From Clostridiales bacterium (GTDB lineage Bacteria; Bacillota; Clostridia; Saccharofermentanales; DTU023), in contig SFFI01000008.1 in the NCBI GenBank assembly GCA_004556925.1, forward strand, positions 30,952 to 94,951: DNA of 64,000 bases, read 5' to 3'. The translations under genes were made by a program, and so were the position numbers. A model generated the notes under the pieces. That model searched no databases, had not been told where the DNA came from, and saw only the letters and a program-made list of their open reading frames with translations. Below are positions 1 to 7,674 of this stretch, one piece after another (position 1 is the stretch's first letter; the number at the start of each line of letters is the position of its first letter).

Positions 1-774
1 GTCAATAGCAATAGCCGTTTTGCCGGTCTGCCGGTCCCCTATGATCAGTTCCCGCTGGCCCTTGCCAATGGGGAACATAGCGTCAATAGCCAAGATCCCT
101 GTCTCTAGGGGGCGGGACACAGGGGCCCGGTCCTGAATACTGGGAGCAGAGAACTCCACGGGATAGTAGTGGCTGGCCATAATGGGGCCGCGGCCGTCAA
201 TAGGCTGACCCAGGGGGTCAATTACCCGGCCCAGGACATCATCGCTCAAGGGGATGCCAGCTTCTCGGCCGGACCGGTAAACCGTGGACCCTTCTTCGAT
301 ACCCGTGTCATCGCCAAAGATAATGGCGGAGATTTGCTCCACTTGGATATCGACCACCATGCCCCGCGAACCATCCGCAAAGATCAGGATTTCCTGATAA
401 GCCACGTGCTCGAGCCCTTTAATATGGGCAATACCGTCACCTACCGTAATGACCTGGCCCAGCTCTTCAGCCTTTACCTGGGGCTGCCAGTTGACCAGGA
501 GTTCCTTAGCCTTGGCTAGATAGGCTAAGCCATCTGCGGCTTCCGCCCCCTCTTGATCCAGGGCCTTTTGGAACTGCCTTTGCAAGTGGTCAGTGGTCCA
601 GTCGTAGGTATCGGAGCCGTATTGCAGAACAAAGCCTTGGTCTAGGCTGCTGTCCAGTTGGACTAAAATACGGATATCCTTCCCATAGGTTTGGGCTAGA
701 AAACTTTCCAGCCTTTCCACCTGGTCCGTATAGGGCTGGATTCGGCATCTCAGTGTGGCGGTATACTTAGGCAT
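1..774 (-). CDS. atpA: F1Fo ATP synthase alpha subunit with fused delta C-terminal domain (partial, 3' end outside window)
   Basis: The minus-strand frame is open from an ATG at 774 to the window edge (258 codons). A GGAGG lies six bases before the ATG. Residues about 1-75 resemble the C-terminal domain of the delta/OSCP subunit, with a 'SSLDQGFVLQYGSDTYD' stretch like the family's 'S-L-I-G-G-F-V...G-D...D-x-S' signature. Residues 76-103 look like a helical linker. From about 106 the sequence is the alpha subunit: GQVITVGDGIAHIKGL, then IDPLGQPIDGRGPI, and the Walker A GDRQTGKT at 246-253. In ordinary alpha subunits VGDGIA lies near residue 36-41; here it is near 112-117. No delta gene lies between this gene and atpF (12-base gap) and no convincing internal start is visible, so the fusion is read as real. 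Gamma, beta and epsilon should follow to the left of the window. Confidence 0.9.
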   Translation of the reverse strand, partial: MPKYTATLRCRIQPYTDQVERLESFLAQTYGKDIRILVQLDSSLDQGFVLQYGSDTYDWTTDHLQRQFQKALDQEGAEAADGLAYLAKAKELLVNWQPQVKAEELGQVITVGDGIAHIKGLEHVAYQEILIFADGSRGMVVDIQVEQISAIIFGDDTGIEEGSTVYRSGREAGIPLSDDVLGRVIDPLGQPIDGRGPIMASHYYPVEFSAPSIQDRAPVSRPLETGILAIDAMFPIGKGQRELIIGDRQTGKTAIAID

Positions 775-786
775 GACTTCCTCCCC

Positions 787-1332
787 CTATCCCTTGTAGT
801 CAGCCTGGGGCTGGCTTGGTGATTTAGCTTGGGAAGATTTGGAATCTGCAACTTCCGGGCTGGGCTCAATACCCACTGTGGCCAGGAATTGCTCGTAGGA
901 GTCCATATCCCGCGAGGCCATGGCCTTGCGGCTATTCACGACCAGGTTCCGCAGTTCGTGTTGAGCTGTGTGCATGAGTTTATCCCGGTCCATTTGGGCA
1001 TCTTTGCGGGCTTGGGCTAAGATCTTCTCAGCTTCCTCCTTTGCCTCCTGCAGGACTTGGGCCTTGGCTGCTTCTAAATCCTTCTGTGCCTGTGCCTTGT
1101 CCTCTGCTAGCTTGGCCTGGACGAGGGCATGCTGCTGGGCGTACTCTGCTTCCAGTTTGGCCTTTTGCGCCTTGAACTCTGCTGCCTCATCCTGCATGGC
1201 CTGGTATTTGTCCCGGCGTTTCTGCATAAACTTAAAGACAGGTTCGTAGACCGTCAAATAAAGGATGAGGAAGAGGATCAGAAAGTTAAATAAATGGAGC
1301 AGAATTTGCAGCCAGTTAATATTTAAGGGCAT
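787..1332 (-). CDS. atpF: F1Fo ATP synthase subunit b
   Basis: This is the peripheral-stalk subunit of the ATP synthase, 181 residues. One N-terminal membrane helix (about residues 8-29, LLHLFNFLILFLILYLTVYE) is followed by a long charged, Ala/Lys/Glu-rich coiled coil (about 35-130). The last 35 residues are polar and Ser/Pro/Gln-rich (EPSPEVADSKSSQAKSPSQ), an unusual disordered tail for subunit b. In other synthases the b C-terminus docks onto delta. Here the delta-like domain is fused to the next gene product, so the tail may belong to an altered stalk; that is inference. The start has an AAAGGGG ribosome site. The gene sits 14 bases after atpE and 12 before atpA in one operon. Confidence 0.93.
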   Translation of the reverse strand: MPLNINWLQILLHLFNFLILFLILYLTVYEPVFKFMQKRRDKYQAMQDEAAEFKAQKAKLEAEYAQQHALVQAKLAEDKAQAQKDLEAAKAQVLQEAKEEAEKILAQARKDAQMDRDKLMHTAQHELRNLVVNSRKAMASRDMDSYEQFLATVGIEPSPEVADSKSSQAKSPSQPQADYKG

Positions 1333-1346
1333 ACAGCCGCCCCTTT

Positions 1347-1760
1347 CTAGAGTACGAAGACAATGAGGATGGCGACAACCAGGGCATAAATAACAAGGGT
1401 CTCAATAAAGACCAAGCCGATCATGAGGGAGCCGCGGATGCCGGATTCGGCCTCGGGCTGTTTGGCTATGGACTCTACAGATTTAGAGATGACCCAACCC
1501 ATGGCAATAGCGCCGGCAAGACCGACCAGAGCCAGGGTGACACCGGCAGACCAGGCTTTGGTCTGCCGCAGGGCATCCTCAGCTGTGGCCGCAGCTTCGC
1601 CACCTGTCTTTGCTGCTTGAGCATCTGCCGCTTCTTCCGCATTGACTGGGGCGGAAGCTAGGCCTTGAGTAGAGAGGCCTGCCAGCTGCAGGGGACAGAG
1701 GCTAAGGGCCAGTAAAATCATAGCCAATGCGATAGCGAAATGTGACAATTGTTTTTTCAT
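1347..1760 (-). CDS. atpE: F1Fo ATP synthase subunit c with N-terminal signal-like extension
   Basis: This is the rotor-ring proteolipid. The usual two-helix hairpin occupies about residues 70-137 of 137. Helix 1 ends in KSVESIAKQPEAES and helix 2 holds the ion-carrying carboxylate E120 in GLVFIETLVIYALV. Ahead of it are about 68 extra residues: a hydrophobic signal-peptide-like segment (1-38), a possible PVNA/EE cleavage site and an Ala/Glu-rich spacer. The c N-terminus lies outside the membrane, so a cleavable signal is topologically sensible. Helix 2 carries the E-T and Y pattern seen in Na+-type rings, but the helix-1 Gln typical of Na+ enzymes is Met here, so the coupling ion is uncertain. 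An in-frame GTG at 1772 is an alternative start; the ribosome site decides neither. Confidence 0.9.
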   Translation of the reverse strand: MKKQLSHFAIALAMILLALSLCPLQLAGLSTQGLASAPVNAEEAADAQAAKTGGEAAATAEDALRQTKAWSAGVTLALVGLAGAIAMGWVISKSVESIAKQPEAESGIRGSLMIGLVFIETLVIYALVVAILIVFVL

Positions 1761-1805
1761 ATTCTGTGACACTTTCTCTTCAAAATATTTTATGTTTAGT
1801 GATGT

Positions 1806-2615
1806 TTAGGCTTGGATGGTGTTTGGCTGTTGGGGCTCGGTGGACTCTCCATAGAAAATAGCGACCAGCATGGTCAGGACATAGGCCTGGATAACTGCGT
1901 GTAGGAGGGTAAAGAGGACAGCAATGAGTACCGGCAGGCCAAAGGAAAGCAGGTAGTAGTGGTAAACCAGCTCGTTGACTAAGAGGCCCCCGAGCAGAGC
2001 ACCAAAGAGCCGGAAACTCATGGAAATGGGCAGGGAAAAATCCTTCAAAGTCCGGAAGGCGCCTCTTGCGCCATTGGCCACGATGCCGCCGAGGAGGATA
2101 AAGCCATAGGAGCTGAAGCCCATGGCGATAGCGGCGTTAATGTCGGATATTGGGGCGGGCAAGGCAAGGGACAGACCGTCTGTGGTGATGATTTGCAGGC
2201 CTGCCAGTTCAAAAAGTGTGGACAGGGCGATATAAACGCCTGCGGCAAAACAGTAGCCGCCTACCAGTTTGGGCCGGTGGGGGCTATGGGTCTCAGCCAA
2301 ATTAGCGAAATAGGCCACAAATGTCTCCACTAAGTTCTGTAGCCTTCCGGGAACCTCCTGGAAATGTGGGAAGATCAGGAAACGGAAGACCAAGGCTAAA
2401 AGGCTGAGAATAGCAGATACGATATAGGCAGAGATAAGGGCCGGGTTTACTTGCAGAGGTCCTAACTGTACCTTATGGACTTCATGCAAAACCGCGTCCT
2501 TCATGGCCTCCTTAATGGGCTCTTCCGGTCTGGGGAATTGGCCCAGGTAAAGACTGCCTGCCAGGGAGAGGATGATCAGGACCACCAGGGTGATGATGAC
2601 GCGCTTGTTTTTCAC
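1806..2615 (-). CDS. atpB: F1Fo ATP synthase subunit a
   Basis: This is the stator channel subunit for ion translocation, 269 residues with an N-terminal membrane anchor and about five further helices. The essential stator arginine is R202 in SMSFRLFGALLGGLL, and the last helices carry LLHAVIQAYVLTMLVAIFY as expected. The start is GTG at 2615, eight bases after AAGGG; no in-frame ATG fits better. It is the first gene of the atp operon (a-c-b-delta/alpha order on minus) and is preceded by a good sigma-A promoter. No atpI gene lies upstream; the neighbour is a glutaminase gene on the same strand, separated by a hairpin. Confidence 0.93.
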   Translation of the reverse strand: MKNKRVIITLVVLIILSLAGSLYLGQFPRPEEPIKEAMKDAVLHEVHKVQLGPLQVNPALISAYIVSAILSLLALVFRFLIFPHFQEVPGRLQNLVETFVAYFANLAETHSPHRPKLVGGYCFAAGVYIALSTLFELAGLQIITTDGLSLALPAPISDINAAIAMGFSSYGFILLGGIVANGARGAFRTLKDFSLPISMSFRLFGALLGGLLVNELVYHYYLLSFGLPVLIAVLFTLLHAVIQAYVLTMLVAIFYGESTEPQQPNTIQA

Positions 2616-2665
2616 GATATGCGCCCTTCTAGCCGCGCAGAAGTAGGCTTTCGCGCGACAATTTC

Positions 2666-2694
2666 ATAGTAGAACTGGCTATTTTGCCCGTCAA
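2666..2694 (-). promoter_or_regulatory. Sigma-A-type promoter of the atp operon
   Basis: On the minus strand a -35 box TTGACG (2694-2689) and a -10 box TACTAT (2671-2666) are separated by exactly 17 bases. They lie about 50 bases upstream of the atpB GTG start. Nothing else between glsA and atpB resembles a promoter as well. Confidence 0.55.
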
Positions 2695-2724
2695 GCAACA
2701 ATCATCCAAGTTTTGAGCAGCTGG

Positions 2725-2752
2725 GCCGCAAAAATTCGTAAATTTTTGCGGC
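2725..2752 (-). terminator. Perfect 12-bp hairpin after glsA
   Basis: The arms GCCGCAAAAATT (2725-2736) and AATTTTTGCGGC (2741-2752) enclose a 4-base loop. It lies 25 bases after the glsA stop and before the atp promoter, so it probably ends glsA transcription. No uridine run follows the stem on minus, so it is not a textbook intrinsic terminator. Confidence 0.4.
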
Positions 2753-2777
2753 GGGCAGAAGCTTGCCCCACCGGCGT

Positions 2778-3893
2778 TTAAGCAAGCACATGCCAGCCCT
2801 GGGTGTGGGAGAGGATCTTTAAGGCGTTAATACCGCCAATGCTGTTGCCGTTGCGGTCCAGGGATGGCCCAAAGGCCCCAATGCCGTATTGGCCGGGGAC
2901 TACAGCCAGAATCCCGCCACCTACTCCTGATTTGGCTGGAATGCCTGCCTCTACGGCAAACTCGCCCGAGCCGTCGTAGAGTCCGCAGGTATACATGAGG
3001 GCGAGGGTAGTCGTTACATCTTCCGCCCGGAGTATCTGCTGACCTGCGGCATCTTGGCCTCGCCTGGCCAGGCAGAGGCCAAAGTGGGCTAAATCCCGCG
3101 GCCGGACTTCGATCGAGCAGAGCTTGGTGTAAAAGTCCAGGGAGAGGTCCAGGTCTGCGGTGAGCAGCTTGAGCCGTTTGAGCTCCCAGGCTAAGGAATG
3201 GTTACGCTCTGAGGTCCGCCGTTCGGAGTTGTAGACAGCGGGGTCTAGCTGGAGGTTGGGGTTGTTGCAGATCTGGCAGAGGAAGGCGAGGAAGGTCTCA
3301 AAGTTGATATGGGCAGCCAGGAAAGAGGAGAGCACAATGGCCCCAGAGTTGATAAAGGGATTAGAGGGCTTATCCGAAAAATCTCCTAAAGTGGTGAATT
3401 CTGAAAAGGGGGCCCCGGAGGGTTCCATGCCCACACGGGAAAATACTTGGGCAAAACCCCCTAGCTGCAGAGCTTTTAAGAGCAAGGCTACCTTGGCGAT
3501 AGACTGAATCGTAAAAGGCTTATCACAGTCCCCAGCCTGATAGGCACTGCCATCCGTAGCCAAGATGGTCAAGCCCAAAAGGTCAGGGTTGGCCTTGGCC
3601 AGTTCGGGAATATAATCGGCCAGGCGGCCCTGGCTTAAAAGAGGGCGCGACAAGTGTAAGGCTTCTGCCATGTTCGCTTCTAACGCATCAGAAGGCTGGG
3701 CCAACCTGTAAGTTTCTGCCAAGGTAAAACCGGACAAGAGGGACTGGTCCTCCGTCTCCAAAAAGTTTTGCGAATTGGCCAGCTGATAATTCTGATACTG
3801 AGACTCTGGAAGTCCCCGGTCTCCGCCCGGGCTTTGACCCCGGTAGGGGGCAGGGAGGGAATTGTCTTGGCGGGGCAAGGTAAATTTGGTCAT
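2778..3893 (-). CDS. glsA: Glutaminase (serine-dependent, beta-lactamase-like fold)
   Basis: Hydrolyses L-glutamine to glutamate and ammonia in the cytoplasm. The catalytic S-x-x-K appears as FTIQSIAKV, followed by the family blocks NPFINSGAIV, NSERRTSERN, the YTCGLYDGSGEFA region and AGIPAKSGVGGGILAVVP. At 371 residues it is about 60 longer than the usual 305-310 because of an N-terminal polar extension (NSLPAPYRGQSPGGDRGLPE) without signal or membrane features. The chosen start follows a GAGGTAG site five bases away; an internal Met at residue 74 would give a standard-length enzyme. It stands alone between a plus-strand peptide importer and the atp operon, and fits an amino-acid-fermenting cell. 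Confidence 0.9.
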   Translation of the reverse strand: MTKFTLPRQDNSLPAPYRGQSPGGDRGLPESQYQNYQLANSQNFLETEDQSLLSGFTLAETYRLAQPSDALEANMAEALHLSRPLLSQGRLADYIPELAKANPDLLGLTILATDGSAYQAGDCDKPFTIQSIAKVALLLKALQLGGFAQVFSRVGMEPSGAPFSEFTTLGDFSDKPSNPFINSGAIVLSSFLAAHINFETFLAFLCQICNNPNLQLDPAVYNSERRTSERNHSLAWELKRLKLLTADLDLSLDFYTKLCSIEVRPRDLAHFGLCLARRGQDAAGQQILRAEDVTTTLALMYTCGLYDGSGEFAVEAGIPAKSGVGGGILAVVPGQYGIGAFGPSLDRNGNSIGGINALKILSHTQGWHVLA

Positions 3894-4116
3894 ATCACTA
3901 CCTCACAAGCTCTATATAAGCTCATCATACTTTAGCGGATAAGCGCATTCTGGATAGGCTTATTCTTTATCTGTATTCTTTAGGCTATCCAGCTCATATC
4001 CAGCTTGGTTCACGTCATGTACATTACGCCTATTTTAGCCTATTTAGGGGAAAGCCTGTACATTGTAAAAACACTTACATAGACTGAGACTGAATAAACG
4101 CAAATTATTGTGTGTA

Positions 4117-4145
4117 TTTACAAAGTTTTCCATCTAAGTTATGCT
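4117..4145 (+). promoter_or_regulatory. Candidate sigma-A promoter of the first peptide importer
   Basis: A TTTACA (4117-4122) and TATGCT (4140-4145) pair with a 17-base spacer gives a leader of about 60 bases before the ATG at 4215. The rest of the 320-base gap (3894-4214) holds an imperfect inverted repeat, GGATAG (3952-3957) and CTATCC (3985-3990), and no gene. Confidence 0.4.
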
Positions 4146-4214
4146 GTATCCTATAGAAAAGTCCAAAGAAGAGGCCAATATCTCTTCTCGGGCCAAATCA
4201 AACGGAGGATTAAT

Positions 4215-5750
4215 ATGAAGAAAAGAATTGCTTTTGTCTTAGCCGCTATCATGCTGATTAGTGTCTTTGCACTCCCTTCAGTCTCTGCTGAGGGCCGTGA
4301 TACCCTGATCGTAGCGACTGCCTACGATGCCATCACCCTGGACCCTGTGGCCAATAACGACAGCCCGTCCAGCCACGCTATGCACCAAATGTATGAAGGA
4401 CTTTTATCCCTGGATGCAAACTCAGAGTTACACCCCCTGCTTGCAGAATCTTGGGAAATGCCCGATGACGTGACCTATATTTTCCACCTCAAGAAGGGCG
4501 TTAAGTTCCACAATGGCGAAGAAATGAAAGCTTCTGACGTAGCCTTCTCCTTCGAAAGAGCTAGAACCGCTCCTGCAGTTACCCACATCTTTGGTGGCAT
4601 CAAGGAAGGTTCCTTCGAAACACCTGACGATTACACCGTTAAGTTCCAACTGAATGAACCCAACGCTGCTTTCTTCAAATGCTTAGCCCACGCTTCCGGC
4701 TTTATCGTATCGGAAAAAGCCGTTAAAGAAGCAGAAGAAGCGGGTGAAAACTTTGGCCAAAACCCCTGCGGCACCGGCCCCTTCAAGTTTGTCTCCTGGA
4801 AGAAGAACGACCGTATGGAATTCGAGCGCTTCGAAGACTACTGGGGCGACGCACCCAAGTATGACAAGCTCCTACTCCGTGTTATTCCTGAAGCTACCAA
4901 CCGCACCATCGAACTGGAATCCGGCGGTGTAGATATTGCTTACGAGATTACCCCTCAGGATATCTCCCGTATCGAAGAAAATGATCACCTGCAACTGCTC
5001 CGCACCCCTGAGTTCTCCACTCAGTACCTGGGCATGAACGTTTCTAAGGCTCCTCTGGATGACATCCGCGTACGTCAAGCTATCCAGCTGGCCCTGGATA
5101 TGTCCGCTATCGACGAAGCCGTCTGGCGTGGCGTTGGTAAAGTCGCTACAGGCCCCTATGCTGACTCTATGCAGTATTCCTTAGCCGGCGACTGGACACA
5201 GCCCGAGCGTGACGTAGAAAAAGCCAAAGAGCTCTTAGCTGAAGCCGGCTATCCTGATGGACTCTCCCTCACCCTATCCACCAACGAAAAAACGGAACGT
5301 GTCGATATGGCTACGATCATTAAGGCCATGCTGGCAGAAGCTGGTATTGACCTGAAGGTCGAGGTTCTGGAATGGGCCGCCTACATCCAAAAACTGGAAG
5401 CCGGCGAGCAAGACCTCTTCCAAATCGGCTGGACCCCCGATGCACCTGACCCGGATATGGCTCTGTGGCCTTGCTTCCACTCCTCTGCCATGGGTGCAGG
5501 CGGCAACTATGTCTACCTGGATGATGAAGAAATCGACAAACTCTTAGAAGAAGGCCGCGCTACCCAGGACAGCCCCGAGCGTGAAGAAATCTACCACAAG
5601 ATTCAAGAGAGAATTGAAGAACTCAAACCCTGGATCTATGAGCACAACGGTGAAGTTGTCGTAGGCGCTCAAGATTATGTTGAGAATCTGGAACTCTCTC
5701 CCTATGCCTGGCACCCCATTTACAAGGTTTCCTTCAAGGACGCTGAATAA
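4215..5750 (+). CDS. Peptide ABC transporter substrate-binding protein (SBP_bac_5), first system
   Basis: This is the extracytoplasmic receptor for a dipeptide/oligopeptide importer, 511 residues. The signal peptide (MKKRIAFVLAAIMLISVFA) ends in SVSA and has no cysteine, so it lacks the lipobox normal for Gram-positive binding proteins. The family features follow: a TLDP-like opening (ITLDPVANNDSPS), MYEGLL, the FHLKKGVKFHNGEEM block, NPCGTGPFKFVSWKKNDRMEF and YLGMNVSKAPLDDIRVRQA. The ATG at 4215 is chosen because GGAGG sits six bases upstream and it begins the signal peptide; the frame is open 35 codons further up but with no ribosome site. It heads an SBP-permease-permease-ATPase-ATPase operon with a hairpin directly after it. 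Confidence 0.92.
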   Translation: MKKRIAFVLAAIMLISVFALPSVSAEGRDTLIVATAYDAITLDPVANNDSPSSHAMHQMYEGLLSLDANSELHPLLAESWEMPDDVTYIFHLKKGVKFHNGEEMKASDVAFSFERARTAPAVTHIFGGIKEGSFETPDDYTVKFQLNEPNAAFFKCLAHASGFIVSEKAVKEAEEAGENFGQNPCGTGPFKFVSWKKNDRMEFERFEDYWGDAPKYDKLLLRVIPEATNRTIELESGGVDIAYEITPQDISRIEENDHLQLLRTPEFSTQYLGMNVSKAPLDDIRVRQAIQLALDMSAIDEAVWRGVGKVATGPYADSMQYSLAGDWTQPERDVEKAKELLAEAGYPDGLSLTLSTNEKTERVDMATIIKAMLAEAGIDLKVEVLEWAAYIQKLEAGEQDLFQIGWTPDAPDPDMALWPCFHSSAMGAGGNYVYLDDEEIDKLLEEGRATQDSPEREEIYHKIQERIEELKPWIYEHNGEVVVGAQDYVENLELSPYAWHPIYKVSFKDAE

Positions 5751-5770
5751 GCATAAAACTTAGTTTTCTG

Positions 5771-5826
5771 AGGGCTGAGCCAACTGGCTCAGCCCTGATT
5801 ACTCCAGCCTACCCCTCTGAGGTAGG
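5771..5826 (+). terminator. Intercistronic hairpins between binding protein and permease genes
   Basis: A perfect 11-bp stem (5771-5781 with 5786-5796, loop AACT) is followed by a 6-bp stem CCTACC/GGTAGG (5808-5813 with 5821-5826). Neither has a T run. Such structures usually stabilise the upstream message or end part of transcription, keeping the binding protein in excess over the membrane parts. Confidence 0.5.
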
Positions 5827-5854
5827 TTGATTTCTGTAAAAGTGTGAGTGTTTT

Positions 5855-6784
5855 ATGATTAGATATATCTTGAAGAGAGTTCTCTTACTATTGCCTGTAC
5901 TCTTGGGTGTTAGTCTGGTCGTATTCTCCCTCCTCTACTTTTCCGATGGTGACCCGGCCCGAAACGCTTTAGGCCAAAATGCCTCGGAAGAAGCGGTGCA
6001 AGCGCAGAGGGAAGAGTGGGGCTTGAACGATCCCTTTTTAGTACAGTATGGTAACTATTTAAAGAAATTAGTATTTGATTTTGACCTGGGAGACTCCTAC
6101 CAATCCCACAAGCCAGTGGTTTCAGAAATAGCTGACGCAGCGCCCGCTACCTTAAAATTAGCCCTGCTCTCGATTGCCTTTGCCACCATCTTAGGCATCC
6201 CCTTCGGCATTATCTCAGCCATTTATCAATACTCCATCTTTGACAACATCATGATGATTCTTGCCTTAATCGGGGTATCCATGCCGGTCTTCTGGTTAGG
6301 ACTTCTGATGATTCTGCTCTTTTCTGTCCGCCTGGGCTGGCTACCCTCCTCAGGCTTTGAGCACTTCAATCAAATGATCCTGCCTTCCATTGCCTTAGGG
6401 GCCCAGTCCACCGCGGTCATTACCCGGATGACGCGGTCCAACATGCTGGAAGTTATCCGCAAGGACTATATCCGGACAGCAGAAGCCAAGGGTCAAAAGC
6501 GGTCGGTAGTTATCACCAAGCACGCTCTGGGCAACGCGCTGATCCCCATTATTACAATTATTGGTATTCAATTCGGTCAGCTGCTGGGTGGTGCCTTGAT
6601 GACGGAAGTTATCTTCTCTATCCCTGGCATTGGGCGCCTGATGGTAAATGCGATCAAATCCCGGGATAACCCACTGGTCTTAGGCGGTGTGCTTTTTGTG
6701 GCCGTGGCTTTTGCCATCGTCAACCTCATTATAGACATCATCTATGCCTACATTGACCCCCGGATTAAGTCTCAATATACGTAA
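5855..6784 (+). CDS. dppB: Peptide ABC transporter permease (DppB/OppB type)
   Basis: This is an inner-membrane channel half of the first peptide importer, 309 residues, with an N-terminal helix (YILKRVLLLLPVLLGVSLVVF) and about five further helices. The coupling-helix (EAA) loop is visible as DYIRTAEAKGQKRSVVITKHALGNAL, which contacts the ATPases. The end GRLMVNAIKSRDNPLVLGGVLF and IDIIYAYIDPRIK are typical of DppB. Its stop is ten bases before the second permease. The ribosome site is weak (GTGAGTG), in line with lower expression than the binding protein upstream. Confidence 0.93.
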   Translation: MIRYILKRVLLLLPVLLGVSLVVFSLLYFSDGDPARNALGQNASEEAVQAQREEWGLNDPFLVQYGNYLKKLVFDFDLGDSYQSHKPVVSEIADAAPATLKLALLSIAFATILGIPFGIISAIYQYSIFDNIMMILALIGVSMPVFWLGLLMILLFSVRLGWLPSSGFEHFNQMILPSIALGAQSTAVITRMTRSNMLEVIRKDYIRTAEAKGQKRSVVITKHALGNALIPIITIIGIQFGQLLGGALMTEVIFSIPGIGRLMVNAIKSRDNPLVLGGVLFVAVAFAIVNLIIDIIYAYIDPRIKSQYT

Positions 6785-6794
6785 GGAGCCTGCT

Positions 6795-7661
6795 ATGGAA
6801 CAATCTAAAAGAAAAAAACGTTTCCGCCGTCTAGGAGATGTCTGGCATAGGCTCCGGAAAAACAAACTGGCCATGGTTGGTCTTGTCATTATTGTTATTT
6901 TGATATTTACCGCGATCTTTGCAGACTATCTGGCACCCTACCCCTATGACGAGATGCACTTGCTCAATACCTTTGAAACCCCTTCCAAAGAATTCATCTT
7001 CGGCACGGATAACTTTGGTCAAGACATCTTCAGCCGGGTCATTTACGGCGCCCGCATCTCTCTGCGCATTGGTTTTATCTCGGTATCTATTGCCCTGATT
7101 ATCGGGGTAACGATTGGTGCGATCTGCGGCTACTTTGGTGGTAAGGTAGATATCCTGCTCATGCGGGTAATCGACATCTTCCAAGCCATCCCGGATATCC
7201 TCATGGCCATAGCGATTATAGCCTCGTTGGGACCAGGGCTTTCCAACCTGATGATTGCGGTTGGGGTAGCAGCTATCCCGGGTTATGCCCGTATTGTACG
7301 TGCGTCTGTCCTTTCCCTGCGGGATATGGAATTTATCGAAGCCGCCCGGGCCTCTGGCTCTAGTTCTGCCAGGATTATCCTCAAGCATATCCTGCCCAAC
7401 TGCCTGGCCCCCATCATTGTCCAAGCGACCCTAGGTTTTGCTTACGCTATCCTCAACGCAGCGGGCATGAGCTTTATCGGCTTAGGCTTGGAACCTCCCA
7501 CACCTGAGTGGGGCGCCATGCTGTCCAGCGGCCGTGCCTATATTCGTGACTACCCCCACATGACCCTCTTCCCGGGTTTGGTGATTGTGCTGACCATCTT
7601 TGCCCTGAACGTTTTAGGCGATGGCCTGCGTGATGCCCTCGACCCCAAGCTGAAGCGGTAG
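6795..7661 (+). CDS. dppC: Peptide ABC transporter permease (DppC/OppC type)
   Basis: The second channel half, 288 residues. The start at 6795 (MEQSKRKKRF) has AAGGAG six bases upstream; the frame extends 17 codons further into dppB without a ribosome site. The cytoplasmic N-terminal domain with WHRLRKNKLAMVGL, the FGTDNFGQDIFSRVIYGAR block and the EAA loop (EFIEAARASGSSSARIILKHI) are all diagnostic of DppC. The C-terminus LNVLGDGLRDALDPKLKR is also canonical. The gene is closely followed by the ATPase gene dppD (13 bases). Confidence 0.93.
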   Translation: MEQSKRKKRFRRLGDVWHRLRKNKLAMVGLVIIVILIFTAIFADYLAPYPYDEMHLLNTFETPSKEFIFGTDNFGQDIFSRVIYGARISLRIGFISVSIALIIGVTIGAICGYFGGKVDILLMRVIDIFQAIPDILMAIAIIASLGPGLSNLMIAVGVAAIPGYARIVRASVLSLRDMEFIEAARASGSSSARIILKHILPNCLAPIIVQATLGFAYAILNAAGMSFIGLGLEPPTPEWGAMLSSGRAYIRDYPHMTLFPGLVIVLTIFALNVLGDGLRDALDPKLKR

Positions 7662-7674
7662 AAAGGAAGAGCGT

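Noticed and set aside
775..786. Frameshifted or hidden atpH gene
   Set aside because: Only 12 bases lie between atpF and the fused alpha gene, and the b subunit's tail does not resemble the delta N-terminal bundle, so a sequencing error cannot restore delta.
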